Of a stretch of DNA of 36,310 nt, positions 9,575 through 16,990 are shown in pieces. The DNA is taken from NCBI RefSeq assembly GCF_021655115.1, contig NZ_PPXY01000041.1, positions 1 through 36,310 of the forward strand, written 5' to 3'. The stretch's first letter is position 1. The number at the start of each line of letters is the position of its first letter. The notes under the pieces were generated by a model. It was given only the letters and a program-made list of their open reading frames with translations, was not told where the DNA came from and did no database searches. A program made the position numbers and the translations under genes. The DNA is from Clostridium sp. Cult3. Lineage in GTDB: Bacteria > Bacillota > Clostridia > Tissierellales > Tepidimicrobiaceae.

Positions 9575-10615
9575 TTGAATAAGGTTGAACTAAATAGTTT
9601 TACATTAAAGGGCTTAGAGGATTATATGTGTAGTATTGGTGAACAAAGATATAGGGGAGAACAACTATTTACTTATATCCATGGAAACCAAGGAAATGAT
9701 ATTTCAGGCATTACCGTATTCTCCAAAACATTGCGGGACAAGCTTCATGCCCTAGGTAAAATTAGTAAAATGGAAATCTTTAATAGGTTTGACTCAAAAT
9801 TAGATAATACTAAGAAATACTTATTTTTATTAGAAGATGATAATATAATAGAGGGAGTGATTATGGAGTATGAACATGGCCTGAGTGCATGTATCTCTAC
9901 CCAAGTAGGTTGTAGAATGGGTTGTGCCTTTTGTGCCTCTACAAAAGAAGGGCTGGTTAGAAATTTATCATCAGGTGAAATGGCTAATCAAATATATACA
10001 ATGGAAAAGGACCTAGATGGGAGAATTAGCAATATTGTTTTAATGGGTAGTGGTGAACCTTTGGATAATTATGAAAACATATTGAGTTTTTTAAATATAA
10101 TTCATGATGAAAAGGGTCATAACACCAGTTATAGAAATGTAACCCTTTCTACTTGTGGAATCGTTCCAAAGATTTATAGATTAGCCCAAGAGGAAATTCC
10201 AATAACCCTGTCTATATCTCTTCATTCACCTTTTGATGAGATAAGAAGAAAAATAATGCCTATAGGGAGAAAATATTCTGTTGAAGACATAATTAAAGCT
10301 TGCAAATATTATAATGATAGGACTAATAGAAGAATTACTATAGAATATACCCTTATGGAAGGTATTAACGATAGGCAGGAAGATATACATGAATTGGTAA
10401 GCCTATTGAGGGATATGAACTGTCATATTAATTTAATACCCTTAAATCCTATTAAAGAGTTTGATAGGGAGAGACCATCTCATTTAAGTGTTAGCAAATT
10501 TAAGAAAGAATTGACTAAGGCAAATATACCCGTTACTATTCGAAAAGAAATGGGAAAGGATATCAATGCAGCTTGTGGACAGCTTAGAAGAAGTTATACC
10601 GGAAATATGCATTAA
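9575..10615 (+). CDS. rlmN: 23S rRNA/tRNA adenine-C2 methyltransferase RlmN
   Basis: A radical SAM enzyme that methylates C2 of A2503 in 23S rRNA and A37 in some tRNAs. The cluster motif C-x3-C-x2-C is Cys113, Cys117 and Cys120 (CRMGCAFC). The two further catalytic cysteines are Cys106 (seven before the cluster, as in E. coli) and Cys334 (AACGQLR) near the C-terminus. The GSGEP motif follows at about 154-158. The 346-residue length is typical. The start is TTG at 9575, 4 bases after GGGGTGG; no ATG gives a full-length reading. Confidence 0.96.
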   Translation: MNKVELNSFTLKGLEDYMCSIGEQRYRGEQLFTYIHGNQGNDISGITVFSKTLRDKLHALGKISKMEIFNRFDSKLDNTKKYLFLLEDDNIIEGVIMEYEHGLSACISTQVGCRMGCAFCASTKEGLVRNLSSGEMANQIYTMEKDLDGRISNIVLMGSGEPLDNYENILSFLNIIHDEKGHNTSYRNVTLSTCGIVPKIYRLAQEEIPITLSISLHSPFDEIRRKIMPIGRKYSVEDIIKACKYYNDRTNRRITIEYTLMEGINDRQEDIHELVSLLRDMNCHINLIPLNPIKEFDRERPSHLSVSKFKKELTKANIPVTIRKEMGKDINAACGQLRRSYTGNMH

Positions 10616-10639
10616 AGCTTTTGTGAGAGGTGAGATAAT

Positions 10640-11359
10640 GTGGAGATCGGTGTAAAAACAGATATAGGGAGAGTCAGAAATAATAATCAAGATGCCTATT
10701 ATGTAAATTATCCTTTGTTTATTATAGCTGACGGTATGGGTGGTCATAAAGCAGGAGAGGTTGCAAGTAGTATGGCTATTGAAATAATAGGCAATGATTT
10801 TGAAAATAATCCAATAGATTTACCTTATGAAGATGAACTTATTATAAATAGAATAGAGGACTCGATTTCTAAAGCTAATAGGGAGATATATCATAACTCT
10901 ATTGAAGATGAAGATTATTTCGGTATGGGTACTACTGTTACGCTAGCCTACATTACAGAAGATAAGATATTTGTTGGTCATGTAGGTGATAGTAGGGCCT
11001 ATATTTATAGACAAAATGCACTGTCTCAAATAACGGAAGATCATTCTTTGGTAGAAGAACTTATTAAAAATGGAAGTATAAGTAAGGAAGAGGCAAAGCT
11101 TCACCCACAACGAAATATAATTACTAGAGCTGTTGGCACTAGCCAACAGATCGATGTAGATATAACAATAATAGCTAAGGAGAAGGATGATATACTATTG
11201 TTGTGTACTGATGGGTTGACTAATATGATTGATGAGGATGAAATTCAAAAGATTATTATGCTTCATGAAGATATACAAACTGTGTGTGATAAATTAGTAA
11301 AGCTTTCAAATGATAATGGCGGATTTGACAACATTACCGTCATGGCTATTAAATTCTAG
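10640..11359 (+). CDS. prpC: PP2C-type serine/threonine phosphatase
   Basis: A cytoplasmic Mn/Mg-dependent phosphatase (PrpC/Stp) that reverses phosphorylation by the PASTA kinase encoded next. Metal and phosphate ligands visible are Asp18 (NNNQDAY), Asp31-Gly32 (DGMGGHKAGE), Asp117 (VGDSRAY), Asp191 (DGLTNM) and Asp230 (GGFDNIT). The 239-residue length is normal. The start is GTG at 10640, in phase with MEIGVKTDIG. An overlapping ATG at 10638 (sequence ATGTG) is in another frame and reads only five codons before a stop. prkC follows after 17 bases. Confidence 0.96.
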   Translation: MEIGVKTDIGRVRNNNQDAYYVNYPLFIIADGMGGHKAGEVASSMAIEIIGNDFENNPIDLPYEDELIINRIEDSISKANREIYHNSIEDEDYFGMGTTVTLAYITEDKIFVGHVGDSRAYIYRQNALSQITEDHSLVEELIKNGSISKEEAKLHPQRNIITRAVGTSQQIDVDITIIAKEKDDILLLCTDGLTNMIDEDEIQKIIMLHEDIQTVCDKLVKLSNDNGGFDNITVMAIKF

Positions 11360-11376
11360 TTAAGTGAGGTGATAAT

Positions 11377-13323
11377 ATGATTGGAACTGTACTAGGTGAT
11401 AGATACGAGATAATTGAAAAAATTGGTGAAGGTGGTATGGCTTATGTTTATAAGGCTAAATGTAGGCTTTTAAATAGGAATGTAGCGATTAAAGTATTAA
11501 GGGATGAATTTGTAAACGATGAAGAATTCATAAAAAAGTTTAGAAGGGAGTCCCAGGCTGCAGCTAGCTTATCTCACCCTAATATTGTAAACGTCTATGA
11601 TGTAGGGGTAGAAGAGAAGGATGGAATGCCTATCCATTATATCGTTATGGAATATATAAAAGGCAATACTTTAAAAGAAATAATTAGGGAAAAAGGAAAG
11701 CTTACAGTAGAAGAAACTTTAGATTATTCAATTCAAATAGCTGAAGCATTGGAACATGCACACAAGAACCATATAGTTCATAGGGATATTAAGCCCCATA
11801 ATATCATGATAACCGATGATGGTAGAGTAAAGGTAACGGATTTTGGCATTGCAAGGGCTGCTACTACATCAACAGTAACTAATTCATCGAATGTAATAGG
11901 TTCAGTCCATTATTTTTCACCGGAGCAAGCTAGAGGTGGATATACAGATGAAAAGTCCGACATATATTCCCTTGGAATTGTCATGTATGAAATGATAACC
12001 GGGAAGGTACCTTATGAAGGGGATAGCCCTATTTCCGTCGCATTAAAACACATTGAAGGAGAAATTCTTCCGCCTAGAGAAATCGATAATACAGTGCCTA
12101 TTGGTTTGCAAAATGTAATAATGAAATGTGTACAAAAGAGTCAATTTGATAGATATAAAAGTGCAAGTGAACTACTGCAGGATTTAAAAAGAATAAAGTA
12201 TTTAGGCACGGAGAGCTTTATGGATAATACAACCATAATAGAATCGCCGACACAGATAATGCCAATGGTTGAGGATGAGGATGTGGAACAGATGAAGGCG
12301 AAAAACAATAAGAAAAAGAAAAAAAACAAGGGCGATGGTAGTTTAAAACCGATCTTGTTAGCCATATTGCTTGCATTTATAGTTACCGGTTCCATAGCTT
12401 TAGGTTTTTTCAAGCTAAAGGATTTTTTCGTGGTTGCTGAAGCCATAGTGCCTGATTTACGAGGGTTACAGGTGGAAGTAGCTGAGGAGGAATTGGCAAA
12501 GGAAGGCTTGAAATTAAAAGTAGATAAAGAGATCTATAATAGCGAATTTGCTAAAGGTGAAATAATTTCACAAAGAACAGAAGCAGGACAGAAGGTTAAA
12601 AAAGGTTTTACTATTGAAGTAGTCGTTAGCAAAGGTGGCAATCTTGTGAAGGTTCCAAATTTGATTAATAGAAATATAACAGAGGTAGATGCTATCCTTA
12701 GCGAGGTTAATTTAGATGAGGGAGAAGTTAAATATGACTACAGTGATACAGTTGAAGCTAATATAATTATGAATCAATCACCGGATCCTTATACAGAAGT
12801 AGAAGAATGGACTAAAATAGATATAATAGTAAGTAAAGGACCAGAAAACAAGCCAGTTTTAATGCCGAAGTTAATTGGATTAAAAGAGAGTGATGCTGTT
12901 AATGCCCTTAATGCATTTAATTTAAAAATAGGGCAAAGAGATGAAAAACCTAGCGATGAGTATCCTGAAGGTTATATTATGTGGCAAAGTATTGAACCAG
13001 GAGTGGCTGTTGAACCTAATACTTCTGTAGCCATACATGTTAGCTCTGGTCCAGAGGAAGTTCCCGAGGAGGAAGAAGAAAACGGTGGCAATGCAAATAA
13101 TGAAGTCCCATTTAACTTAGATTTAACTCTTCCCCAGGATGGCACGGAGATTGAAGTAAGGGTAGATAGGATACAAGATGGTGTCAGGGAAACCTTACAT
13201 GATAAAGCCCATGAAGCTGATGGGAAAACTATAAAGATACCCCTTAAAGGAAAACTAGATGCTCAGTTTGAAATCTATTTTGATGGACAGTATAAAGAAA
13301 CATTCCAACACCCAGACAGATAA
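11377..13323 (+). CDS. prkC: PASTA-domain serine/threonine protein kinase
   Basis: A membrane Hanks-type kinase that senses muropeptides or lipid II with extracellular PASTA repeats and controls growth, wall metabolism and germination in relatives. Residues 1 to about 275 are the kinase: GEGGMAYVY loop, Lys39, Glu58, HRD at 135-137, DFG at 155-157 and SPEQARG. A lysine-rich stretch (about 308-320) precedes one transmembrane helix (about 326-346). Three PASTA repeats follow (about 352-421, 422-491, 492-562). A final acidic linker (PEEEEE) and a roughly 70-residue C-terminal segment with NLDLTLPQDG resemble the tails of clostridial homologues. Likely substrates are unknown, apart from the family pattern of paired action with PrpC. 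Confidence 0.96.
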   Translation: MIGTVLGDRYEIIEKIGEGGMAYVYKAKCRLLNRNVAIKVLRDEFVNDEEFIKKFRRESQAAASLSHPNIVNVYDVGVEEKDGMPIHYIVMEYIKGNTLKEIIREKGKLTVEETLDYSIQIAEALEHAHKNHIVHRDIKPHNIMITDDGRVKVTDFGIARAATTSTVTNSSNVIGSVHYFSPEQARGGYTDEKSDIYSLGIVMYEMITGKVPYEGDSPISVALKHIEGEILPPREIDNTVPIGLQNVIMKCVQKSQFDRYKSASELLQDLKRIKYLGTESFMDNTTIIESPTQIMPMVEDEDVEQMKAKNNKKKKKNKGDGSLKPILLAILLAFIVTGSIALGFFKLKDFFVVAEAIVPDLRGLQVEVAEEELAKEGLKLKVDKEIYNSEFAKGEIISQRTEAGQKVKKGFTIEVVVSKGGNLVKVPNLINRNITEVDAILSEVNLDEGEVKYDYSDTVEANIIMNQSPDPYTEVEEWTKIDIIVSKGPENKPVLMPKLIGLKESDAVNALNAFNLKIGQRDEKPSDEYPEGYIMWQSIEPGVAVEPNTSVAIHVSSGPEEVPEEEEENGGNANNEVPFNLDLTLPQDGTEIEVRVDRIQDGVRETLHDKAHEADGKTIKIPLKGKLDAQFEIYFDGQYKETFQHPDR

Positions 13324-13334
13324 GGAGGTTGTCC

Positions 13335-14213
13335 ATGCTAGAAGGTACAATCATTAAAGGGATTGGTGGATTCTATTATGTAGAAACAGAAAAAGGAGTA
13401 TATGAATGCAAAGCTAGGGGCTTATTTCGTAAGGATAATACTATTCCTTTAATAGGTGATAGAGTTTTAATCCGAATAAGCGAAGAGGACAATACAGGTT
13501 ATATTGAAGAAATAAAGGAGAGAAGTTCTCAGCTTACAAGGCCTCCTGTAGCCAATGTAACTCAAGCTATAATCGTTATGAGTATTAAGAATCCAGGTAT
13601 TAACTGTTGGCTTTTAGATAGGTTTTTAGTTATGGCTGAATACGAAAACTTGGATATCAAAATATGCTTAAATAAGATAGATTTAGCAGAGGAACAAGAA
13701 GTAAATCAGATTTACAATATATACGATAAAGCTGGTTATTGCATTATTAAGACTAGTACAAAAACTAAAGAGGGTATAGGATTATTAAAAGAAGCATTAG
13801 AAGGAAATATTACAGTATTTGCAGGGCCCTCAGGAGTTGGCAAATCTTCTTTACTAAACAAAGTAGATACTAGTTTAGAATTAATGACCGGGAAAGTTAG
13901 CAAGAAGACTGCACGGGGGAAACATACTACCAGGCATGTGGAATTAATCGATTTAGGGTCAGAGAGCTATGTATTAGATACTCCTGGTTTTAGTTCTTTA
14001 AATTTAGATTTTATTGAATCAGAGGTGGAATTGAGTAGATATTTCAAAGACATGAATAAATACAGTGAAGAGTGCAAATTTATTGGATGCTTGCACCATA
14101 AGGAGCCTGATTGTGAAGTAAAAAAGCAGGTAGAGGCAGGAAATATAGATAGAACTAGATATAAAAACTATTTGAGTTTTTTAGAAGAAATAAGGAACAT
14201 TAGGAGGTATTGA
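13335..14213 (+). CDS. rsgA: Ribosome small-subunit-dependent GTPase RsgA
   Basis: A circularly permuted GTPase that checks late 30S assembly. It has an N-terminal OB fold (about 1-65), G4 NKID at 113-116, G1 GPSGVGKS at 164-171, G3 DTPG at 215-218 and a C-terminal zinc knuckle with Cys247, Cys252, His254 and Cys260. Length is 292 residues from the ATG at 13335, which sits 6 bases after AGGAGG (13323-13328); a TTG at 13329 overlaps that site and is rejected. The prkC-rsgA-rpe order is conserved, and one base separates rsgA from rpe. Confidence 0.96.
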   Translation: MLEGTIIKGIGGFYYVETEKGVYECKARGLFRKDNTIPLIGDRVLIRISEEDNTGYIEEIKERSSQLTRPPVANVTQAIIVMSIKNPGINCWLLDRFLVMAEYENLDIKICLNKIDLAEEQEVNQIYNIYDKAGYCIIKTSTKTKEGIGLLKEALEGNITVFAGPSGVGKSSLLNKVDTSLELMTGKVSKKTARGKHTTRHVELIDLGSESYVLDTPGFSSLNLDFIESEVELSRYFKDMNKYSEECKFIGCLHHKEPDCEVKKQVEAGNIDRTRYKNYLSFLEEIRNIRRY

Positions 14214-14214
14214 C

Positions 14215-14862
14215 ATGCTAAGGGTTTCACCATCTATATTATCAGCAGATTTTAGTAATTTAAAGGAAGAAATATTGAGGCTTGAACAAGGAGGGGCGGA
14301 TTATATCCATATAGATGTAATGGATGGAATATATGTACCCAATATCACATTTGGCCCTCCTGTAATTAGAAAACTAAAGGATATTACTCATACTCCTTTT
14401 GATGTACATTTAATGATTGATAGACCTGAAAGATATATTAAGGATTTTGTTGATGCAGGTGCAGATATTATTACTGTGCATGAGGAGGCTACTATTCATT
14501 TACATAGGACTATCGAACAGATTAAATCTTATGGATTGAAAGCTGGAGTTGCATTAAACCCCTCTACACCTTTAGAAAATATAGAATATGTTCTAGATTA
14601 TTTGGATATGGTACTTATTATGACTGTGAATCCTGGTTTTGGGGGCCAAAAATTTATAAACTCCATGGAAAAAAAGATAATGGATATGAGAAATATTATA
14701 GAAGCCAGAAATTTGGATGTTTTAATAGAAGTGGATGGGGGAATTAAACTAGAAAATGCGAGAAGGATCAGGGAATTAGGAGCAGATATTGTCGTAGTAG
14801 GTTCAGGGATATTTGAGGCAGAAGATATAGCTGAAAGAACCAAAAGGTTTAAAAGATTGTAA
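14215..14862 (+). CDS. rpe: Ribulose-phosphate 3-epimerase
   Basis: Interconverts ribulose-5-phosphate and xylulose-5-phosphate in the pentose phosphate pathway. The 215-residue TIM barrel has the family start SPSILSADF, metal ligands His32, Asp34 (HIDVMDG), His65 (DVHLMI) and Asp174 (EVDGGI), and the phosphate-binding TVNPGFGGQKF. AGGAGG at 14202-14207 gives the start, one base beyond the rsgA stop. Placing rpe beside rsgA and before thiamine genes matches B. subtilis cpgA-rpe-thiN, although here a riboswitch-controlled promoter intervenes. Confidence 0.97.
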   Translation: MLRVSPSILSADFSNLKEEILRLEQGGADYIHIDVMDGIYVPNITFGPPVIRKLKDITHTPFDVHLMIDRPERYIKDFVDAGADIITVHEEATIHLHRTIEQIKSYGLKAGVALNPSTPLENIEYVLDYLDMVLIMTVNPGFGGQKFINSMEKKIMDMRNIIEARNLDVLIEVDGGIKLENARRIRELGADIVVVGSGIFEAEDIAERTKRFKRL

Positions 14863-14890
14863 TTGAAATATATAATATATATGATATAAT
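14863..14890 (+). promoter_or_regulatory. Promoter for the TPP riboswitch-thiT-thiN unit
   Basis: TTGAAA at 14863-14868 and TATAAT at 14885-14890 are separated by 16 bases. The -10 is TGA-extended (14882-14884). Transcription would begin near 14897, about 22 bases before the riboswitch, right after the rpe stop codon. Confidence 0.75.
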
Positions 14891-14918
14891 GTATCTAACA
14901 ACTATATATGGTGTATTA

Positions 14919-15003
14919 GGCACTAGGGGAGCCCGTGGGCTGAGAGGGAATTTAATTCCGACCCTTTAACCTGAACTAGGTAATTCTAGCGTAGGAAAGT
15001 GTA
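14919..15003 (+). promoter_or_regulatory. TPP riboswitch (THI element)
   Basis: The aptamer shows the THI-box landmarks in order: GGGGAGCCC, GGGCTGAGAGGG, CCCTTTAACCTGAACTAGG, GTAATTCTAGCGTAGGAAAG. P1 is formed by GGCACT (14919-14924) with AGTGTA (14998-15003, including one G-U pair). CTAG at 14976-14979 can pair with CTAG at 14986-14989 as the P5 region. In this class, binding of thiamine pyrophosphate lowers expression of downstream thiamine genes; here these are thiT and thiN, and a terminator follows at 15022. Confidence 0.96.
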
Positions 15004-15021
15004 TGGTTATTATGTTAATCT

Positions 15022-15058
15022 ACCCATTACCAAATTCAGGTAATGGGTTTTATTATTT
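15022..15058 (+). terminator. Riboswitch expression-platform terminator
   Basis: ACCCATTACC (15022-15031) pairs perfectly with GGTAATGGGT (15039-15048) around a 7-base loop, followed by TTTATTATTT. It sits 18 bases after the TPP aptamer and 15 bases before the thiT start region, so it is the natural off-switch. The ATTACC part of the stem (15026-15031) is also complementary to GGTAAT in the aptamer (14979-14984), a possible antiterminator pairing. Confidence 0.88.
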
Positions 15059-15073
15059 GAAGGAGGTAGAGAA

Positions 15074-15613
15074 ATGAAAAAATGGAGTACTAAGATGATA
15101 GTAGAAGCAGGTATAATGGTTGCTTTGGCTTATCTATTGAGTAGGATAAAGATATATGAAGCTCCTCAAGGTGGATCAGTAACAGCAGGTAGTATGATTC
15201 CCATATTATTATTTGCAATGAGATGGGGCATGGGGCCTGGGATAATAACAGGTGCTGTTTTTGGAGTGTTAAAGTTGATGCTAGGAGGATGGTTCTTTAG
15301 CCCGGCTCAGGCATTATTAGAGTATCCAATAGCTTTTGGACTTTTAGGATTAGCAGGTGTTTTTTCAAATTCTAATGACATGGATACACCTAGGAACTAT
15401 TTAAATATTGTTTTATCTGTATTGTTAGCAATTGGTGGCAGATTTGTATGTCATCTGCTGGCTGGTGTAATCTTTTTTGGCGAATATGCTGGAACCCAAA
15501 ATCCATGGATTTATTCATTAATATATCAATCTAGTTACCTAATTCCAGAGTTTATAATTTCTTCTGTTATTTTATCTTTAATTTGGAAACCTTTAAGTAG
15601 AATAGAAAAATAA
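15074..15613 (+). CDS. thiT: Thiamine transporter ThiT (ECF S component)
   Basis: ThiT is the substrate-binding membrane subunit of an energy-coupling-factor transporter for thiamine; it needs EcfA, EcfA' and EcfT, which are not in this window. The 179-residue protein has about six hydrophobic segments and the family stretches GGSVTAGSMIPILLFAMRWG (33-52), LLEYPIAFG with Glu83, and CHLLAGVIFFGEYA with His127. The TPP riboswitch directly upstream supports the substrate. One oddity is Gln152 in YQSSY, where I recall an Asn contacting thiamine in the L. lactis protein. AGGAGG at 15061-15066 sets the ATG. Confidence 0.93.
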   Translation: MKKWSTKMIVEAGIMVALAYLLSRIKIYEAPQGGSVTAGSMIPILLFAMRWGMGPGIITGAVFGVLKLMLGGWFFSPAQALLEYPIAFGLLGLAGVFSNSNDMDTPRNYLNIVLSVLLAIGGRFVCHLLAGVIFFGEYAGTQNPWIYSLIYQSSYLIPEFIISSVILSLIWKPLSRIEK

Positions 15614-15629
15614 GGGATGGATGTTTTTA

Positions 15630-16265
15630 ATGAAAGCTTTAATAGTATCTAATGGGGTTATTAATGATTCCAATTGGCTGAAAGAAATAAATAAGGAATT
15701 TGATTTTGTTTTATGTGCTGATGGTGGTTGCAATCACTGTATGAAAGCGTCTATTATACCGGATCTAGTCATTGGAGATTTAGATTCTATATCTCTTAGG
15801 ACATTGGATACAATTCGTGAAAAGAAAATCCCTATTAAGAAGTTTCCGGCAAAAAAGAATGCAACTGACACAGAACTAGCTATGGATTTTTTAATTAGTA
15901 AGGGGATTATGGATATTACTTTTGTAGGAGTAACAGGTAGTAGAATGGACCATACCCTGGCCAATATATTTTTACTTAAAAAGTTGTATCAGAAGGGTTG
16001 TAAAGGGAAAGTTGTAGACGAAAGCAACACCATATACTTAGTTGATAAGGAATTGATATTATCTAAAGAAGAAGGTTTTTACGTATCTATAATTCCCCTA
16101 ATGAATCCAGGGGCTAATATTTCTCTCGATGGATTTGAATACGAGTTAGATCAAGTTAATATTAACTTTGGCTCAACCCTAGGCATAAGCAACAAGATAA
16201 TAGAGGAAAAAGGTTATATAAAAGTTCATAGAGGAATATGTTTAGTATGTATTTCAAAGGACTAA
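15630..16265 (+). CDS. thiN: Thiamine pyrophosphokinase
   Basis: Converts imported thiamine to thiamine pyrophosphate with ATP, completing the salvage route started by ThiT and producing the ligand of the riboswitch. Conserved segments are LVIGDLDSIS, FPAKKNATDTELAMDFL and VGVTGSRMDHTLANI, which form the active site, followed by a beta-rich C-terminal domain. The 211-residue length is normal. I prefer the ATG at 15630 (MKALIVSNG), the usual family start; an in-frame ATG at 15621 is only about 4 bases from AAGGGA. thiT ends 16 bases upstream, so the two genes share the riboswitch transcript. Confidence 0.93.
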   Translation: MKALIVSNGVINDSNWLKEINKEFDFVLCADGGCNHCMKASIIPDLVIGDLDSISLRTLDTIREKKIPIKKFPAKKNATDTELAMDFLISKGIMDITFVGVTGSRMDHTLANIFLLKKLYQKGCKGKVVDESNTIYLVDKELILSKEEGFYVSIIPLMNPGANISLDGFEYELDQVNINFGSTLGISNKIIEEKGYIKVHRGICLVCISKD

Positions 16266-16273
16266 ACTTTAGG

Positions 16274-16306
16274 ATTAGACTTAATCATCGATTAAGTCTA
16301 ATTTTT
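16274..16306 (+). terminator. Intrinsic terminator after thiN
   Basis: ATTAGACTTAATC (16274-16286) pairs perfectly with GATTAAGTCTAAT (16290-16302) around a 3-base loop, and TTTT follows directly. It closes the thiamine unit. Confidence 0.88.
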
Positions 16307-16369
16307 ACTGTAACTAGGGGACATTGATATGAATATGATGGAATAAACCAAACTATTTGGGGTGTTATA

Positions 16370-16552
16370 ATGAAACGCTTATTCTATAGGTTTAAACACA
16401 GGCATAGATACAAAATTAAAAAAATAATAGGTGTAATCCTAGGAATTATAGGATTGTTGATTATAGTAAATATAATCTCTATAGAGGGGTTGTTGTTTCT
16501 AATAGGTATAGTGTTAATAGCATTAGGTTTATTAATATTGAATACGAAATAA
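16370..16552 (+). CDS. Small two-helix membrane protein, function unknown
   Basis: I do not recognise a family. The 60-residue product starts with a strongly basic segment (MKRLFYRFKHRHRYKIKK, residues 1-18) and continues with two hydrophobic helices (about 20-36 and 40-57) split by a short IEG turn, ending NTK. The positive N-terminus predicts an N-inside, hairpin topology. GGGGTG at 16358-16363 is a fair ribosome site for the ATG. It is flanked by terminators on both sides, so it is probably monocistronic, although no clear promoter is visible in 16307-16357. In B. subtilis the sporulation peptide gene spoVM lies exactly here, between thiN and rpmB, but the sequences do not look related. 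Confidence 0.75.
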   Translation: MKRLFYRFKHRHRYKIKKIIGVILGIIGLLIIVNIISIEGLLFLIGIVLIALGLLILNTK

Positions 16553-16582
16553 GGCTTCCAGTTCTATTAATCGGAAGCCTTA
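16550..16582. terminator. Shared terminator between the small membrane gene and rpmB
   Basis: TAAGGCTTCC (16550-16559) pairs with GGAAGCCTTA (16573-16582) around a 13-base loop. The stop codon of the 60-residue gene (TAA, 16550-16552) is the base of the stem. On the plus strand AATTTTAT follows; on the minus strand TTTCG follows. It lies between convergent genes and can serve both. Confidence 0.75.
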
Positions 16583-16586
16583 AATT

Positions 16587-16778
16587 TTATAATGCTCTAT
16601 CAACATAGCCAGATCTTAAACATCTAGTACAAACATTGATACGCTTAGTAGTGCCATTTACAACAGCCCTAACTCTTCTAATATTTGGAGACCAACTTCT
16701 ATTATTTTTTTTATTTGAGAAAGTTATTTTGTTTCCATATACTTTTCCTTTTCCACATATATCACATTTTCTAGCCAT
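16587..16778 (-). CDS. rpmB: 50S ribosomal protein L28
   Basis: The 63-residue L28 has the family pattern MARKCDICGKG near the N-terminus, RSWSPNIRRVRA in the middle and INVCTRCLRSG near the C-terminus. Cys5, Cys8 and the late C-x2-C pair make this the zinc-binding (C+) form. It binds 23S rRNA near the E site. GGAGGTG (16784-16790, minus strand) precedes the ATG. Being read opposite to the neighbours and just before the yloU-yloV pair matches B. subtilis. Confidence 0.97.
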   Translation of the reverse strand: MARKCDICGKGKVYGNKITFSNKKNNRSWSPNIRRVRAVVNGTTKRINVCTRCLRSGYVDRAL

Positions 16779-16807
16779 ATGAACACCTCCTTAATAGATT
16801 AAACAAA

Positions 16808-16827
16808 AAAATATACTGGTATATTTT
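16808..16827. repeat. Palindrome in the rpmB leader
   Basis: Positions 16808-16816 and 16819-16827 are 9-base inverted repeats around TG. On the minus strand, in the rpmB leader, the second arm runs into seven or more U residues, so the RNA would look like a weak terminator or attenuator 30-50 bases before the start codon. The stem is nearly all A-U. Confidence 0.45.
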
Positions 16828-16851
16828 ATCTATTTAATAATAACACATTAT

Positions 16852-16881
16852 ATTTTAACACAATCATTAATAAAAAAGCAA
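16852..16881 (-). promoter_or_regulatory. Probable rpmB promoter
   Basis: Read on the minus strand: TTGCTT (16881-16876), 18 bases, then TGT-extended TAAAAT (16857-16852). The -35 is weak but the extended -10 supports it. Transcription would start near 16845, giving a leader of about 65 bases that contains the palindrome at 16808-16827. Confidence 0.45.
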
Positions 16882-16919
16882 CTATAATTATCTATTAGCA
16901 AATAGTTTATTGTAATTGG

Positions 16920-16948
16920 TTGAACTATTTAGTATTATAAGGTAAAAT
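16920..16948 (+). promoter_or_regulatory. Promoter for the Asp23-like/FakA-like operon
   Basis: TTGAAC at 16920-16925 and TAAAAT at 16943-16948 with a 17-base spacer. Transcription would begin near 16955, about 36 bases before the GTG start of the first gene. Confidence 0.65.
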
Positions 16949-16990
16949 ATATCCATAAAGTATTATTTTCAAATAGGGAGGCGATATTTC

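Noticed and set aside
16307-16369. Sporulation sigma-factor promoter before the 60-residue membrane gene
   Set aside because: TGAATA at 16330 and CAAACTA at 16349 resemble SigG elements, but the spacing of 13 bases is too short; SigE elements match poorly.
16266-16586. A hidden SpoVM peptide gene between thiN and rpmB
   Set aside because: The only short plus-strand start before 16370 reads MNMME and stops; no SpoVM-like sequence appears on either strand.
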